A stretch of 53,670 nt of DNA from an uncultured Eubacteriales bacterium. GTDB lineage: Bacteria > Bacillota > Clostridia > Oscillospirales > Oscillospiraceae. The translations under genes and the position numbers were made by a program. Under the pieces are notes generated by a model. That model was not told where the DNA came from and ran no database searches. It saw only the letters and a program-made list of their open reading frames with translations. The DNA is taken from contig URCK01000005.1 in the NCBI GenBank assembly GCA_900546295.1, positions 1-53,670 of the forward strand, written 5' to 3'. This document shows positions 32,932 through 40,788 of this stretch, one piece after another (within the stretch, counting starts at the first letter, position 1; every line of letters begins with the position of its first letter).

Positions 32932-33483
32932 ATGAAATACACCTACACCTGCAAAAAGATCTCCCTGAACGATTCCGTCAAGGCCTACGCCGAAAAGAAG
33001 ATCGGCAAGCTGGAAAAGTTTTTCAAGGAGGAGCCCGAGGCTTCTGTGACCTTCTCCGTTGAGAAGAAGAACCGCTGTGTCGCCGAGATCACGCTCCGCG
33101 GCGCAAACGGCACGCTGTTCCGCGCGGTATGTGAGGACCCGGACGGCGATATGCGCGGCGCGATCGACGAGGCCTGCGCCCAGATCGAGCGCAAGATCCG
33201 CAAGAACAAGACGCGTCTTGCCAAGAACCTGCGCACCGAGGCCGTGCTGCCCGAGCTGCCCGAGGAATTCGAGCCGCACGAGGAGAGCGAGTTTGACATC
33301 GTGCGCACCAAGCGCTTCACGGTCAAGCCCATGAGCGCCGAGGAGGCCATTTTGCAGATGAACCTGCTGGGCCACAGCTTCTTCGTCTTCCGCAACACCG
33401 ATTCCGCCGACGCGATCTGCGTCGTCTACCGCCGCAACAACGGCGGCTACGGCATCATCGAAACGGAGGATGACGAGGACTAA
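32932..33483 (+). CDS. hpf: Ribosome hibernation-promoting factor, long form
   Basis: This 183-residue protein pairs 70S ribosomes into inactive 100S dimers in slow growth. The N-terminal HPF/YfiA domain (MKYTYTCKKISLNDSVKAYA, with FFKEEPEASVTFSVEKK and IDEACAQIERKIRKNK) is joined to the C-terminal dimerisation domain (IVRTKRFTVKPMSAEEAILQ with LLGHSFFVFRN and GYGIIE), so this is the long Firmicutes type. It has its own promoter and terminator. Confidence 0.96.
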   Translation: MKYTYTCKKISLNDSVKAYAEKKIGKLEKFFKEEPEASVTFSVEKKNRCVAEITLRGANGTLFRAVCEDPDGDMRGAIDEACAQIERKIRKNKTRLAKNLRTEAVLPELPEEFEPHEESEFDIVRTKRFTVKPMSAEEAILQMNLLGHSFFVFRNTDSADAICVVYRRNNGGYGIIETEDDED

Positions 33484-33505
33484 GCCGTTAAAAGAGAATT
33501 CAGAA

Positions 33506-33535
33506 GGGGCGGAACTCCATTCCGCCCCTTTTTTT
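33506..33535 (+). terminator. Intrinsic terminator after hpf
   Basis: GGGGCGGAA / TTCCGCCCC with a CTCCA loop is followed by seven T, 22 bases after the hpf stop. Confidence 0.93.
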
Positions 33536-33592
33536 GTCCGCCCGTTTGTGGTATACTCGTCCTGTTATTCCAAAAAAGAGGAGACCGCCCCC

Positions 33593-34789
33593 ATGAATCC
33601 ATTTTTCTGCCGCGCGTTCCAGTGCTGCTTTGCCGTCGGCGCGCGCTTTCTGCCCTGGCGCACGCCGGAGGTCTATTCCGGCTCCGGCAGTCTCCTGCGC
33701 GTGGCGGACATCCTGAAAAAAGAGGGCCTGCGCCGCCCCTTCGTCGTGGCGAGCCGCCGCCAGTGCGCGGACGAGCACTTCCGCCGCTTGCAGGAGGTGC
33801 TCGACGAGCAGGACATTCTGCTCTCCGTCTACTCCGCCGTTGAGCCGAACCCCTCGGTCGAAACGGTCGAGAAGATCGCCGCGCAGTACCGGCTCGACCG
33901 CTGCGACTGCTTCCTCGTCATCGGCGGCGGCTCGCCGATGGACGCGGCCAAGGCCGCCGCGGCGCGCCTTGCCCGAGCGGAGAAGACCGTTCCCCAGCTC
34001 GGCGGACTTTTGAAGGTCCGCCGCCGCATCCCGACGCTCATCGCCGTGCCGACCACCGCCGGCACCGGCTCGGAGACAAGCATCGCCGCCGTCGTGACCG
34101 ACGATCATCACAAGTATTCGATCTCCGACCTCTGCCTCATCCCGCGCTACGCGATCCTGGACCCCACGCTTTCGGCCACTCTGCCGCCGCGCATCACGGC
34201 CGAGACCGGCATGGACGCGCTGACGCACGCGGTCGAGGCCTATCTGAGCCGCTACTACAACACCGCCAGGACCCGCGCGCGGGCCGAGCGCGCCGTTGTG
34301 ACCATCTTTTCTCACCTTGAGCGCGCGTATCGCGACGGCGCGTCGCTCCCCGACCGCGCGGCGATGCTGCAAGCCTCCTTCGACGCGGGAGCCGCCTTTA
34401 CGCGCGCGAGCGTCGGCAATGTGCACGCCATCGCGCACACGCTCGGCGGGCTCTACGGCACGGCCCACGGCCTTGCGAACGCCGTGCTGCTGCCCATCGT
34501 GCTGGAGGATTACGGCGCTGCCGCCTATCCGCGCCTTGCCCGCCTCGCCCGTCTTGCCGGCCTCCCGGGAGAGAGCGACGAAGCGCTCGCCAAGACGTTT
34601 ATCGCTGAGATCCGCGCGATGAACGCGCGCATGGGCATCCCCGACCACTTTGACTGCATCCGCGAAGAAGACATCCCCCAGATGGCCGCCTGGGCGAGTA
34701 GCGAGGCGAACCCCGTCTACCCCGTTCCGGTCATCTACGACCGCGCGCGCTTCATGCGCGTCATCGAGCGTGCGCGCCGCGCCGCCTGA
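33593..34789 (+). CDS. Iron-containing alcohol dehydrogenase
   Basis: This 398-residue group III (PF00465) dehydrogenase has the NAD-binding GGGSPMDAAKAAAA and PTTAGTGSETS motifs. The metal ligands are the Asp and His of TGMDALTHAVEAY and the His residues of SVGNVHAIAHTLGG and YGTAHGLANAVLLP. It would interconvert an alcohol and aldehyde; the substrate is unknown. I chose ATG 33593 because GAGGAG precedes it; the open frame begins inside hpf. A TATACT at 33551 could be its -10 box, but the -35 is poor. Confidence 0.92.
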   Translation: MNPFFCRAFQCCFAVGARFLPWRTPEVYSGSGSLLRVADILKKEGLRRPFVVASRRQCADEHFRRLQEVLDEQDILLSVYSAVEPNPSVETVEKIAAQYRLDRCDCFLVIGGGSPMDAAKAAAARLARAEKTVPQLGGLLKVRRRIPTLIAVPTTAGTGSETSIAAVVTDDHHKYSISDLCLIPRYAILDPTLSATLPPRITAETGMDALTHAVEAYLSRYYNTARTRARAERAVVTIFSHLERAYRDGASLPDRAAMLQASFDAGAAFTRASVGNVHAIAHTLGGLYGTAHGLANAVLLPIVLEDYGAAAYPRLARLARLAGLPGESDEALAKTFIAEIRAMNARMGIPDHFDCIREEDIPQMAAWASSEANPVYPVPVIYDRARFMRVIERARRAA

Positions 34790-34831
34790 GTCCCCCAATC
34801 CCCCATATTGCAAAAAGGATCGAAAAAATTT

Positions 34832-35455
34832 ATGCTTGGAGTTTACGACTATACCGTTCTTGCGACTTATCTTGCGCTGCTGCTCGGCCTCAACGGCATC
34901 TATGCCGCCGCGCAGTCGCGCCCCCTCCCCGCCATGCTGTGCCTGATGCTCGCGGGCCTGCTCGACGCCTTCGACGGGCGCATCGCCCGCACGAAAAAGA
35001 ACCGCAGCGAGATGGAAAAGCGCTTTGGCATCCAGATCGACTCGCTCAATGACCTTGTCTGCTTCGGCGTGCTGCCCGCCGCCATCGGCTGGTCGACGGG
35101 GTGCAGCGCGCCGTGGTTCCTCGCCACGATGTCGTTTTTCGCGCTCTGCGCGCTCATCCGCCTCGCCTACTTCAACGTGACGGAGGAGGAGCGGCAGGAC
35201 AAGACGAACGAGAACCGCCACTACTATCTCGGTCTTCCGGTCACGTCCTCGGCCTTCGCCATGCCGTTTTTCTACCTGCTCGCGCTCTATGCTGGGAAAA
35301 AAGCCGCTGTTCTTTACGCCATCGGCGCGTTTTTGCTCGGCGTGCTCTACATTTCGCCCCTGCGCATCAAAAAGATCGGGCTGCGCGGCGTCGCGCTGCT
35401 CTCCGCCGTCGGCCTTGCCGAGTTTGCCGCGTTGGTGCACATGATCCGGGCATGA
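34832..35455 (+). CDS. pssA: CDP-alcohol phosphatidyltransferase, PssA-like
   Basis: This 207-residue membrane enzyme has the defining motif DAFDGRIAR...GIQIDSLND (Dx2DGx2ARx8-10Gx3Dx3D) and about six helices. A CDP-diacylglycerol-serine O-phosphatidyltransferase role is most likely from the LNDLVCFGVLPA and LAYFNV context, giving phosphatidylserine. No decarboxylase gene is adjacent, so other CDP-alcohol products remain possible. I chose ATG 34832 after AAAAAGGATCG. Confidence 0.85.
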   Translation: MLGVYDYTVLATYLALLLGLNGIYAAAQSRPLPAMLCLMLAGLLDAFDGRIARTKKNRSEMEKRFGIQIDSLNDLVCFGVLPAAIGWSTGCSAPWFLATMSFFALCALIRLAYFNVTEEERQDKTNENRHYYLGLPVTSSAFAMPFFYLLALYAGKKAAVLYAIGAFLLGVLYISPLRIKKIGLRGVALLSAVGLAEFAALVHMIRA

Positions 35456-35472
35456 TATCCCCCAAAAAGCCG

Positions 35473-35512
35473 AAGGAAGGGCTGAGAGAGTTCTCAGCCC
35501 TTCCTTTTTTCA
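35473..35512. terminator. Bidirectional terminator between pssA and M23 gene
   Basis: GGAAGGGCTGAGA and TCTCAGCCCTTCC form a perfect 13-base-pair stem with a GAGT loop followed by six T. The convergent peptidase gene stops at its edge, so the hairpin can serve both strands. Confidence 0.9.
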
Positions 35513-36250
35513 CTTGAGGAACGTCTCCGGGTCGCAGGGCACGCCGTCCTTCGTCACGCCGAAGTGCAAGTGCGCGGGGATGGCGAATTCGGCGATGGAC
35601 GTGCAGCCCACCGAGCCGATGACCTCGCCCGCCGAAACGTGCTGCCCCTCGCTGACCGCCGGAACGGACTGGAGGTTTGAATAGACCGTCTCGTATCCAC
35701 CGTCGTGCGCGATGGTCACGCTCGTGCCCATGAGGTCGTCGTCGATGACCTGCGTCACCGTGCCGCTGCACGCGGCGAGCACCTGCGTACCGGCCTCGGC
35801 GGCGATGTCCACGCCGCTGTGCGTGCGCCAGTCGCCGAGCGTCTCGTTGTACTTGAGCTCATCGACGGAGAAGACCGCAAGCGTCTCCCCCACAAGGGGC
35901 GCGACGACGAGGCGCGGCTCCTCGGGCGCGATGTCCGCGCTGCTCTCCGCGGCCGGGACGCTGTCCTCCACGGCCGCCGCCTCGTCCATCACGCGGATCT
36001 CCGCCCCCTCTTCGGGCGGGATGAGCGAAGCATCGTCAAAGTCTGCCTCCGGCATCTCTGCCGTCCTTTCCTCCTGCGCGGGAAGCTCCACCTTTGCGCT
36101 CGCCTCCTCCGCGTCCCGATCCGTCGTGCTGCCCGGCAGCAGCGTCCAATAGCCCGCGACGGCCAGCGCCGTCACACCGAGGAACAGGGCTATGTATAAG
36201 CCCGTCCCGCCGAAGAAATGCCGCTTTGCGCGGCCGTTCGATCCTGCCAT
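35510..36250 (-). CDS. M23-family peptidase-like protein, SpoIIQ-like
   Basis: This 246-residue protein has a short basic cytoplasmic tail, one membrane helix (GLYIALFLGVTALAVAGYW), an acidic linker and a C-terminal LytM/M23 domain. THSGVDIAAEAGTQVLAA supplies the first His and Asp, and AHLHFGVTKDG supplies the HxH pair, so zinc binding looks complete. The architecture resembles SpoIIQ of the mother cell-forespore channel but also general cell-wall endopeptidases. I chose ATG 36250 after AAAGGAAACGAC. It stands alone downstream of the gpmI terminator. Confidence 0.85.
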   Translation of the reverse strand: MAGSNGRAKRHFFGGTGLYIALFLGVTALAVAGYWTLLPGSTTDRDAEEASAKVELPAQEERTAEMPEADFDDASLIPPEEGAEIRVMDEAAAVEDSVPAAESSADIAPEEPRLVVAPLVGETLAVFSVDELKYNETLGDWRTHSGVDIAAEAGTQVLAACSGTVTQVIDDDLMGTSVTIAHDGGYETVYSNLQSVPAVSEGQHVSAGEVIGSVGCTSIAEFAIPAHLHFGVTKDGVPCDPETFLK

Positions 36251-36305
36251 GTCGTTTCCTTTCCGCCGCGCGCGTCGCGGCTCATCCAAAAGTTCCACGG
36301 AGCTG

Positions 36306-36345
36306 CAAAAAAGCTCTGACGGTAGTTTGTACCGTCAGAGCTTTT
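36306..36345 (-). terminator. Intrinsic terminator upstream of the M23 gene, ending gpmI
   Basis: AAGCTCTGACGGTA / TACCGTCAGAGCTT form a perfect 14-base-pair stem with GTTTG loop; the T-run on the minus strand follows directly. It closes the pgk-tpiA-gpmI transcript 25 bases after the gpmI stop. Confidence 0.9.
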
Positions 36346-36370
36346 TCTAAACCTGTTTTGATTCGATTTT

Positions 36371-37885
36371 TCAGCGCACGATGAGCGTCTTGCCGTCCAT
36401 CTCCTCGGGCTTTTCAAGGCCCATCACGTCGAGAATGGTCGGGGCAATGTCGGCAAGGCGGCCGGGCCGCAGCTCGGTGCCCGCGCCGCAGAGGATGAAG
36501 GGCACGCGGTTGGTCGTGTGCGCGGTCATGGGGCTTTTTCCGTCGCTTTGCAGCATCTGCTCGGCGTTTCCGTGGTCAGCAGTGACCATGGCGATGCCGC
36601 CCATCTTGAGCGTCGCGTCCACGACGCGGCCAACGCAGTCGTCGACTGTTTCAACGGCCTTGACCGCCGCGTCGAACTTGCCCGTGTGGCCGACCATGTC
36701 GCAGTTGGCAAAGTTGAGGATCACAACGTCGTACTTGCCGGACTCGATGCGGTCCACGCACCTGTCAGCGACCTCATAAGCGCTCATCTCGGGCTGGAGG
36801 TCGTAGGTCGCGACCTTCGGCGAGGCGATGAGCACGCGGTCCTCGCCGGGATAGGGCTCTTCCACGCCGCCGTTGAAGAAGAACGTGACATGGGCGTACT
36901 TCTCGGTCTCGGCGATGCGCAGCTGCGTCATGCCCATCTTGCTGAGGTACTCGCCAAGGCCGTTTTTCACGCTGATGCGCGGGAAGGCGACCAGCACGTT
37001 CGGCATCGTGGCGTCATACTCGGTGTTGCACACATAGGTGAGCGGGAAGAACTCGCGCTTAAAGCCGTCGAACGCGGGGTCGACGAAGGCGCGCGTGATC
37101 TCGCGGGCGCGGTCGGGGCGATAGTTGAAGAAGATGACCGAGTCGTTGTCGGAGATCATGCCGTCCTTATCGCAGACGATCGGCTCGACGAACTCATCCG
37201 TCACGCCGTTTTTGTAGCTTGCCTCAATGGCGTGGATGGGATCGGGGTCCTGCACGCCCTCGCCGTAGACGAGCGCGTCGTAGGCGTTCTCAAGGCGGTC
37301 CCAGCGCTTGTCGCGGTCCATCGCGTAGTAGCGGCCCATAACGGTCGCGATCTTGCCGACGCCGATCTCCCGGCACTTTTCCATAGTCTTTGCCACAAAG
37401 TCGCGTCCGGAGGTCGGGGGCGTGTCGCGCCCGTCGAGGAAGGCGTGGATATACACGCGCTTGAGGCCCTTGATGTGCGCCATTTTCAAAAGCGCATAGA
37501 GATGGTCGAGCGTGGAGTGCACGCCGCCCGTGGAATGCAAACCGTAAAGATGCAGCGCGGAGCCTTTTTCAAGGCAGTCGTCCATCGCCTTGTTGTAGGC
37601 GGGGTTTTCAAAGAAGGTGCCGTCCTCGATGGAGCGGGTGATGCGCGGCAGGTCCTGGAACACGACGCGGCCGCCGCCGATGTTGGTATGACCGACCTCG
37701 CTGTTGCCCATCTGCCCGTCGGGCAGACCCACATCGAGCCCCGAGGCGGCAAGCTCGGTGTGCGCGTACGCTTTGAAAAGGCCGTCGAGCACGGGGGTGC
37801 TGGCCGCGCGGACCGCGTTGCCAACAATATCGTCGGACAGGCCGAAGCCGTCCATAATGATGAGGGTGGTCGGAGCTTTGTTCAT
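36371..37885 (-). CDS. gpmI: 2,3-bisphosphoglycerate-independent phosphoglycerate mutase
   Basis: This 504-residue Mn-dependent enzyme converts 3-phosphoglycerate to 2-phosphoglycerate. The metal/active-site sequence IIMDGFGL is at the start, the phospho-Ser motif is MGNSEVGHTNIGGGRVV, and NCDMVGHTG with TADHGNAEQM near the end supply the remaining metal ligands. Size is standard for the family. It is third in the pgk-tpiA-gpmI cluster, 19 bases after tpiA. Confidence 0.97.
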   Translation of the reverse strand: MNKAPTTLIIMDGFGLSDDIVGNAVRAASTPVLDGLFKAYAHTELAASGLDVGLPDGQMGNSEVGHTNIGGGRVVFQDLPRITRSIEDGTFFENPAYNKAMDDCLEKGSALHLYGLHSTGGVHSTLDHLYALLKMAHIKGLKRVYIHAFLDGRDTPPTSGRDFVAKTMEKCREIGVGKIATVMGRYYAMDRDKRWDRLENAYDALVYGEGVQDPDPIHAIEASYKNGVTDEFVEPIVCDKDGMISDNDSVIFFNYRPDRAREITRAFVDPAFDGFKREFFPLTYVCNTEYDATMPNVLVAFPRISVKNGLGEYLSKMGMTQLRIAETEKYAHVTFFFNGGVEEPYPGEDRVLIASPKVATYDLQPEMSAYEVADRCVDRIESGKYDVVILNFANCDMVGHTGKFDAAVKAVETVDDCVGRVVDATLKMGGIAMVTADHGNAEQMLQSDGKSPMTAHTTNRVPFILCGAGTELRPGRLADIAPTILDVMGLEKPEEMDGKTLIVR

Positions 37886-37904
37886 AAATGGTATCCCTTT
37901 CTGC

Positions 37905-38678
37905 TCAGTCCTGATTGGCAGCGTGAACGATCTCCATCAGCGATTGAGCCTGCAGCGACGCGCCGCCGATCAGGCCGCCGTCGATATCCTCGTGCGAGAG
38001 CAGCTCGCGGGCGTTTTCCGGCTTCATCGAGCCGCCGTACTGGATGGTCACGCTGCGGGCCACGCGCGCGCCGTACTGCGCGCGAATCAGCGCGCGGATG
38101 GCGGAGCAGACCTCGCTTGCCTGCTCGCTCGTGGCGGTCTTGCCCGTGCCGATGGCCCAGATGGGCTCATAGGCGATGACGCAGCGGCGCATCTGCTCGG
38201 CGCCCACGCCGGCAAGCGCGCTTTTGACCTGAAGGGTGATGAGCTCCATCGTCACGCCCATCTCGCGCTGGGCGAGGCTCTCGCCCACGCAGATGATCGG
38301 GTTCAGGCCGGCATTCAGCGCGGCGTGGACCTTCTTGTTCACGATCTCGTCCGTTTCGCCGAAGAGGGCGCGGCGCTCGCTGTGGCCGACGATGACGTAA
38401 CGCACGCCGAGGTCGGCGAGCATATCGGCGGAAATTTCGCCGGTGTAGGCGCCGCTCTTTTCAAAGTAGACGTTCTGCGCGCCGACGGCGATGCGGCTGT
38501 CCTTGAAGGCGCGCACGGCGGCGGAGAGATCGGCCGCGGGCACGCACACGACGATGTCGCACCACTTGGTCTTGGGAAGGATGGCCTTGAACTCTTCGGC
38601 AAAGGCCTTGGTCTCGCTGGGGGTCTTGTTCATTTTCCAGTTGCCTGCGATAATGGTCTTACGGTATCTGCGATTCAT
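37905..38678 (-). CDS. tpiA: Triose-phosphate isomerase
   Basis: This 257-residue glycolytic enzyme interconverts dihydroxyacetone phosphate and glyceraldehyde-3-phosphate. The substrate-binding AGNWKMNKT is near residue 10, the catalytic His is in VIVGHSERR, and the catalytic Glu and flexible loop are in AYEPIWAIGTGKTAT. QYGGSMKPENA and GGLIGGASL form the phosphate site. It sits 58 bases after pgk. Confidence 0.98.
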   Translation of the reverse strand: MNRRYRKTIIAGNWKMNKTPSETKAFAEEFKAILPKTKWCDIVVCVPAADLSAAVRAFKDSRIAVGAQNVYFEKSGAYTGEISADMLADLGVRYVIVGHSERRALFGETDEIVNKKVHAALNAGLNPIICVGESLAQREMGVTMELITLQVKSALAGVGAEQMRRCVIAYEPIWAIGTGKTATSEQASEVCSAIRALIRAQYGARVARSVTIQYGGSMKPENARELLSHEDIDGGLIGGASLQAQSLMEIVHAANQD

Positions 38679-38736
38679 GTTGGGTCTTTTCTCCTGTTAC
38701 TACTATAAAGAATCAAAAGCTGCGGGGGAACTTTTT

Positions 38737-40005
38737 TTACTTGTCGAGCAGGCACGCTACGCCCGGAAGCTCCTTGCCCTCAAGGAACTCGAGCGACGCG
38801 CCGCCGCCAGTGGAGATGTGCGTGATCTTGTCGGCAAAGCCGAGCTGCTCGGCCGCCGCCGCGCTGTCGCCGCCGCCGATGATGGTGACAGCGCCGCTTT
38901 CGGCGAGGGCCTTGGCCATGGCCTTGGTGCCGTTTGCAAAGGCCGGGAACTCGAAAACGCCCATGGGGCCGTTCCAGACGATCGTGCCCGCGCCCCTCGT
39001 GGCAGAGCAGAAGAGCTCGATGGTCTCAGGGCCGATGTCCATGCCCATCATGTCCGCGGGGATGTGCATCGCGTCGACGACGTGGGGCTCGGCGTCGGCC
39101 GCGAATTCCTTCGCCGCGACCGCGTCGACCGGCAGCAGGAGCTTCACGCCCTTTGCCTTGGCTTTTTCGATCATTTCAAGCGCGTAGGCGCACTTGTCTT
39201 CTTCAAGGAGGGACTTGCCGATCTCGCCGCCCTGCGCCTTGGAGAAGGTGTAGGACATGCCGCCGCCGATGATGACGGTATCGGCCTTGTCGAGAAGGTT
39301 ATTGATGACGGCGATCTTGTCGCTGACCTTCGCCCCGCCGAGCACGGCGACGAACGGGCGCTTGGGATCGTCGAGCGCCTTGCCCATGACCTCAAGCTCC
39401 TTGGCGACAAGAAGGCCCGAAACGGCGGGAAGATAGGCGGCAACGCCGGCGGTGGAGGCGTGGGCGCGGTGCACCGTGCCGAAGGCATCGGATACGTAAA
39501 GCTCCGCCATGGAGGCGAGCGCCTTTGCAAGCGCGGGGTCGTTCTTCGTCTCGCCCGGTTCAAAGCGGGTATTTTCAAGCAGCATGATCTCGCCGCCCTT
39601 GAGCGCCGCGGCCTTGGCTCTCGCGTCCTCGCCAACGACGTCGCGACTGAAGATGACGGGCTTGCCGAGAAGCTCGGAGAGGTGCGCCGCCACGGGCGCA
39701 AGCGTCAGCTTTTCAAGCGACTTTTTCCACTTTTCCTCTGTGAGCGTCGCGGGGTCCTTGCCCTTTTCGGTCTGCTTTTTGACCCACTTTTCAAACTTCG
39801 GCTCGGGCTTGCCGAGGTGCGAGCAGGCAATCACGGCCGCGCCGTGGTCGAGAAGATAGCGGATGGTCGGCAGCGCCGCCACGATACGCTTATCGGACGT
39901 GATCGCGCCGGTCTCCTTGTCCTGCGGGACGTTGAAATCGCAGCGCAGCAGCACCTTTTTCCCGCTCACGTCCACATCGCAGACCGTCTTTTTATTATAG
40001 TTCAT
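38737..40005 (-). CDS. pgk: Phosphoglycerate kinase
   Basis: This 422-residue enzyme makes ATP from 1,3-bisphosphoglycerate. The start has VLLRCDFNVPQD, the substrate site is HLGKPEP and LLENTRFEPGETKND, and the nucleotide-binding C-terminal domain has VLGGAKVSDKIAVI, NGPMGVFE and GGGDSAAAAEQLG with THISTGGGASLEFLEGK. A short insert precedes the LAPVAAHLSELLGK segment, as in many Clostridia. It opens the glycolytic cluster; a GAGGAGGA ribosome site precedes the ATG. No gap gene is adjacent. Confidence 0.98.
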   Translation of the reverse strand: MNYNKKTVCDVDVSGKKVLLRCDFNVPQDKETGAITSDKRIVAALPTIRYLLDHGAAVIACSHLGKPEPKFEKWVKKQTEKGKDPATLTEEKWKKSLEKLTLAPVAAHLSELLGKPVIFSRDVVGEDARAKAAALKGGEIMLLENTRFEPGETKNDPALAKALASMAELYVSDAFGTVHRAHASTAGVAAYLPAVSGLLVAKELEVMGKALDDPKRPFVAVLGGAKVSDKIAVINNLLDKADTVIIGGGMSYTFSKAQGGEIGKSLLEEDKCAYALEMIEKAKAKGVKLLLPVDAVAAKEFAADAEPHVVDAMHIPADMMGMDIGPETIELFCSATRGAGTIVWNGPMGVFEFPAFANGTKAMAKALAESGAVTIIGGGDSAAAAEQLGFADKITHISTGGGASLEFLEGKELPGVACLLDK

Positions 40006-40072
40006 GTCAGTTCCTCCTCATAACGATACAGATACGATTTGGCTACTCGATTGTTGAAACGAAACCGTTTCC

Positions 40073-40567
40073 CTATGGTGTTTCCAGCATCTCGCCCTCG
40101 TGCTTGAGGCCGGGAAAGCCGGTCTGCCGCAGCGCCTCATAGGTCAGGATCGCCACGGAGTTGGAAAGATTCAGGCTGCGCGCCTCTGCGCGCATCGGAA
40201 GGCGGATGCAGCGCTCATAGTGCGCCGTGCGGAAGTCCTCCGGGAGGCCCGCCGTCTCTTTGCCGAAAAAGAGCCAGCAGCCGTCCTCAAATTCCGCCTG
40301 GCAGTAGTCCTGCGGCGCCTTGGTCGTGGCGAGCCAGCAGTTTTGCTCCGCTTCGGGGTGCTTTGCAAAAAGCTCCGCCAGATCTTCATACACGCTGATA
40401 TCCACAAGATACCAGTAGTCCAGTCCCGCGCGCTTGACGGCGCGGTCGGAAATATCGAACCCGAGGGGCTTGATGAGGTGCAGATGCGCCCCCGTTGCCG
40501 CACAGGTGCGCGCGATATTGCCGCAGTTCTGCGGGATCTCCGGCTCCACGAGCACGATATTGAGCAT
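40073..40567 (-). CDS. trmL: tRNA (cytidine(34)-2'-O)-methyltransferase
   Basis: This 164-residue SPOUT-class enzyme methylates the wobble nucleotide of leucine tRNAs using SAM. Trefoil-knot motifs are visible: EPEIPQNCGNIARTCAAT, LFFGKETAGLPE and RLPMRAEARSLNLSNSVAI. I chose ATG 40567 with the GGAGGAGA site upstream; the open frame extends 20 residues into the promoter. It is 67 bases upstream of pgk on the same strand and may feed into it. Confidence 0.94.
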   Translation of the reverse strand: MLNIVLVEPEIPQNCGNIARTCAATGAHLHLIKPLGFDISDRAVKRAGLDYWYLVDISVYEDLAELFAKHPEAEQNCWLATTKAPQDYCQAEFEDGCWLFFGKETAGLPEDFRTAHYERCIRLPMRAEARSLNLSNSVAILTYEALRQTGFPGLKHEGEMLETP

Positions 40568-40598
40568 GATGGCGTCTCCTCCACGCGAAAGTTTAATT

Positions 40599-40627
40599 AT
40601 TGTACCGCAAAAATATTGCGAATTCAA
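40599..40627 (-). promoter_or_regulatory. Sigma-A promoter of trmL
   Basis: On the minus strand TTGAAT and TACAAT are spaced by exactly 17 bases and end 31 bases before the trmL ATG. Confidence 0.8.
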
Positions 40628-40741
40628 CCTAAAATACAGCCTTTTGAAACGATTTTTCCAAAATGAAAAAAGGTAGAGGAGGAAAACAAAAAAACTTTTA
40701 CCTTTTTTGCAGGAAAAGGTGGATTTTTTGTTTGTCTTTGG

Positions 40742-40747
40742 TATAAT
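40742..40747 (+). promoter_or_regulatory. Candidate -10 box of the glmU-like gene
   Basis: A perfect TATAAT lies 41 bases before the ATG at 40789, but no good -35 box is seen 16-18 bases upstream. An activator or extended contacts may be needed. Confidence 0.4.
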
Positions 40748-40788
40748 ACCCGTTAAGAAGGACTATTTTACGAAAGGAGCTCACTCCA

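Noticed and set aside
33500..35440. 646-residue minus-strand frame
   Set aside because: Antisense shadow of the iron alcohol dehydrogenase and pssA genes, both firmly supported on the plus strand.
40568..40788. Hidden small gene between trmL and the glmU-like gene
   Set aside because: The gap is AT-rich with a good trmL promoter and a -10 box for the glmU-like gene; no frame with a ribosome site is seen.
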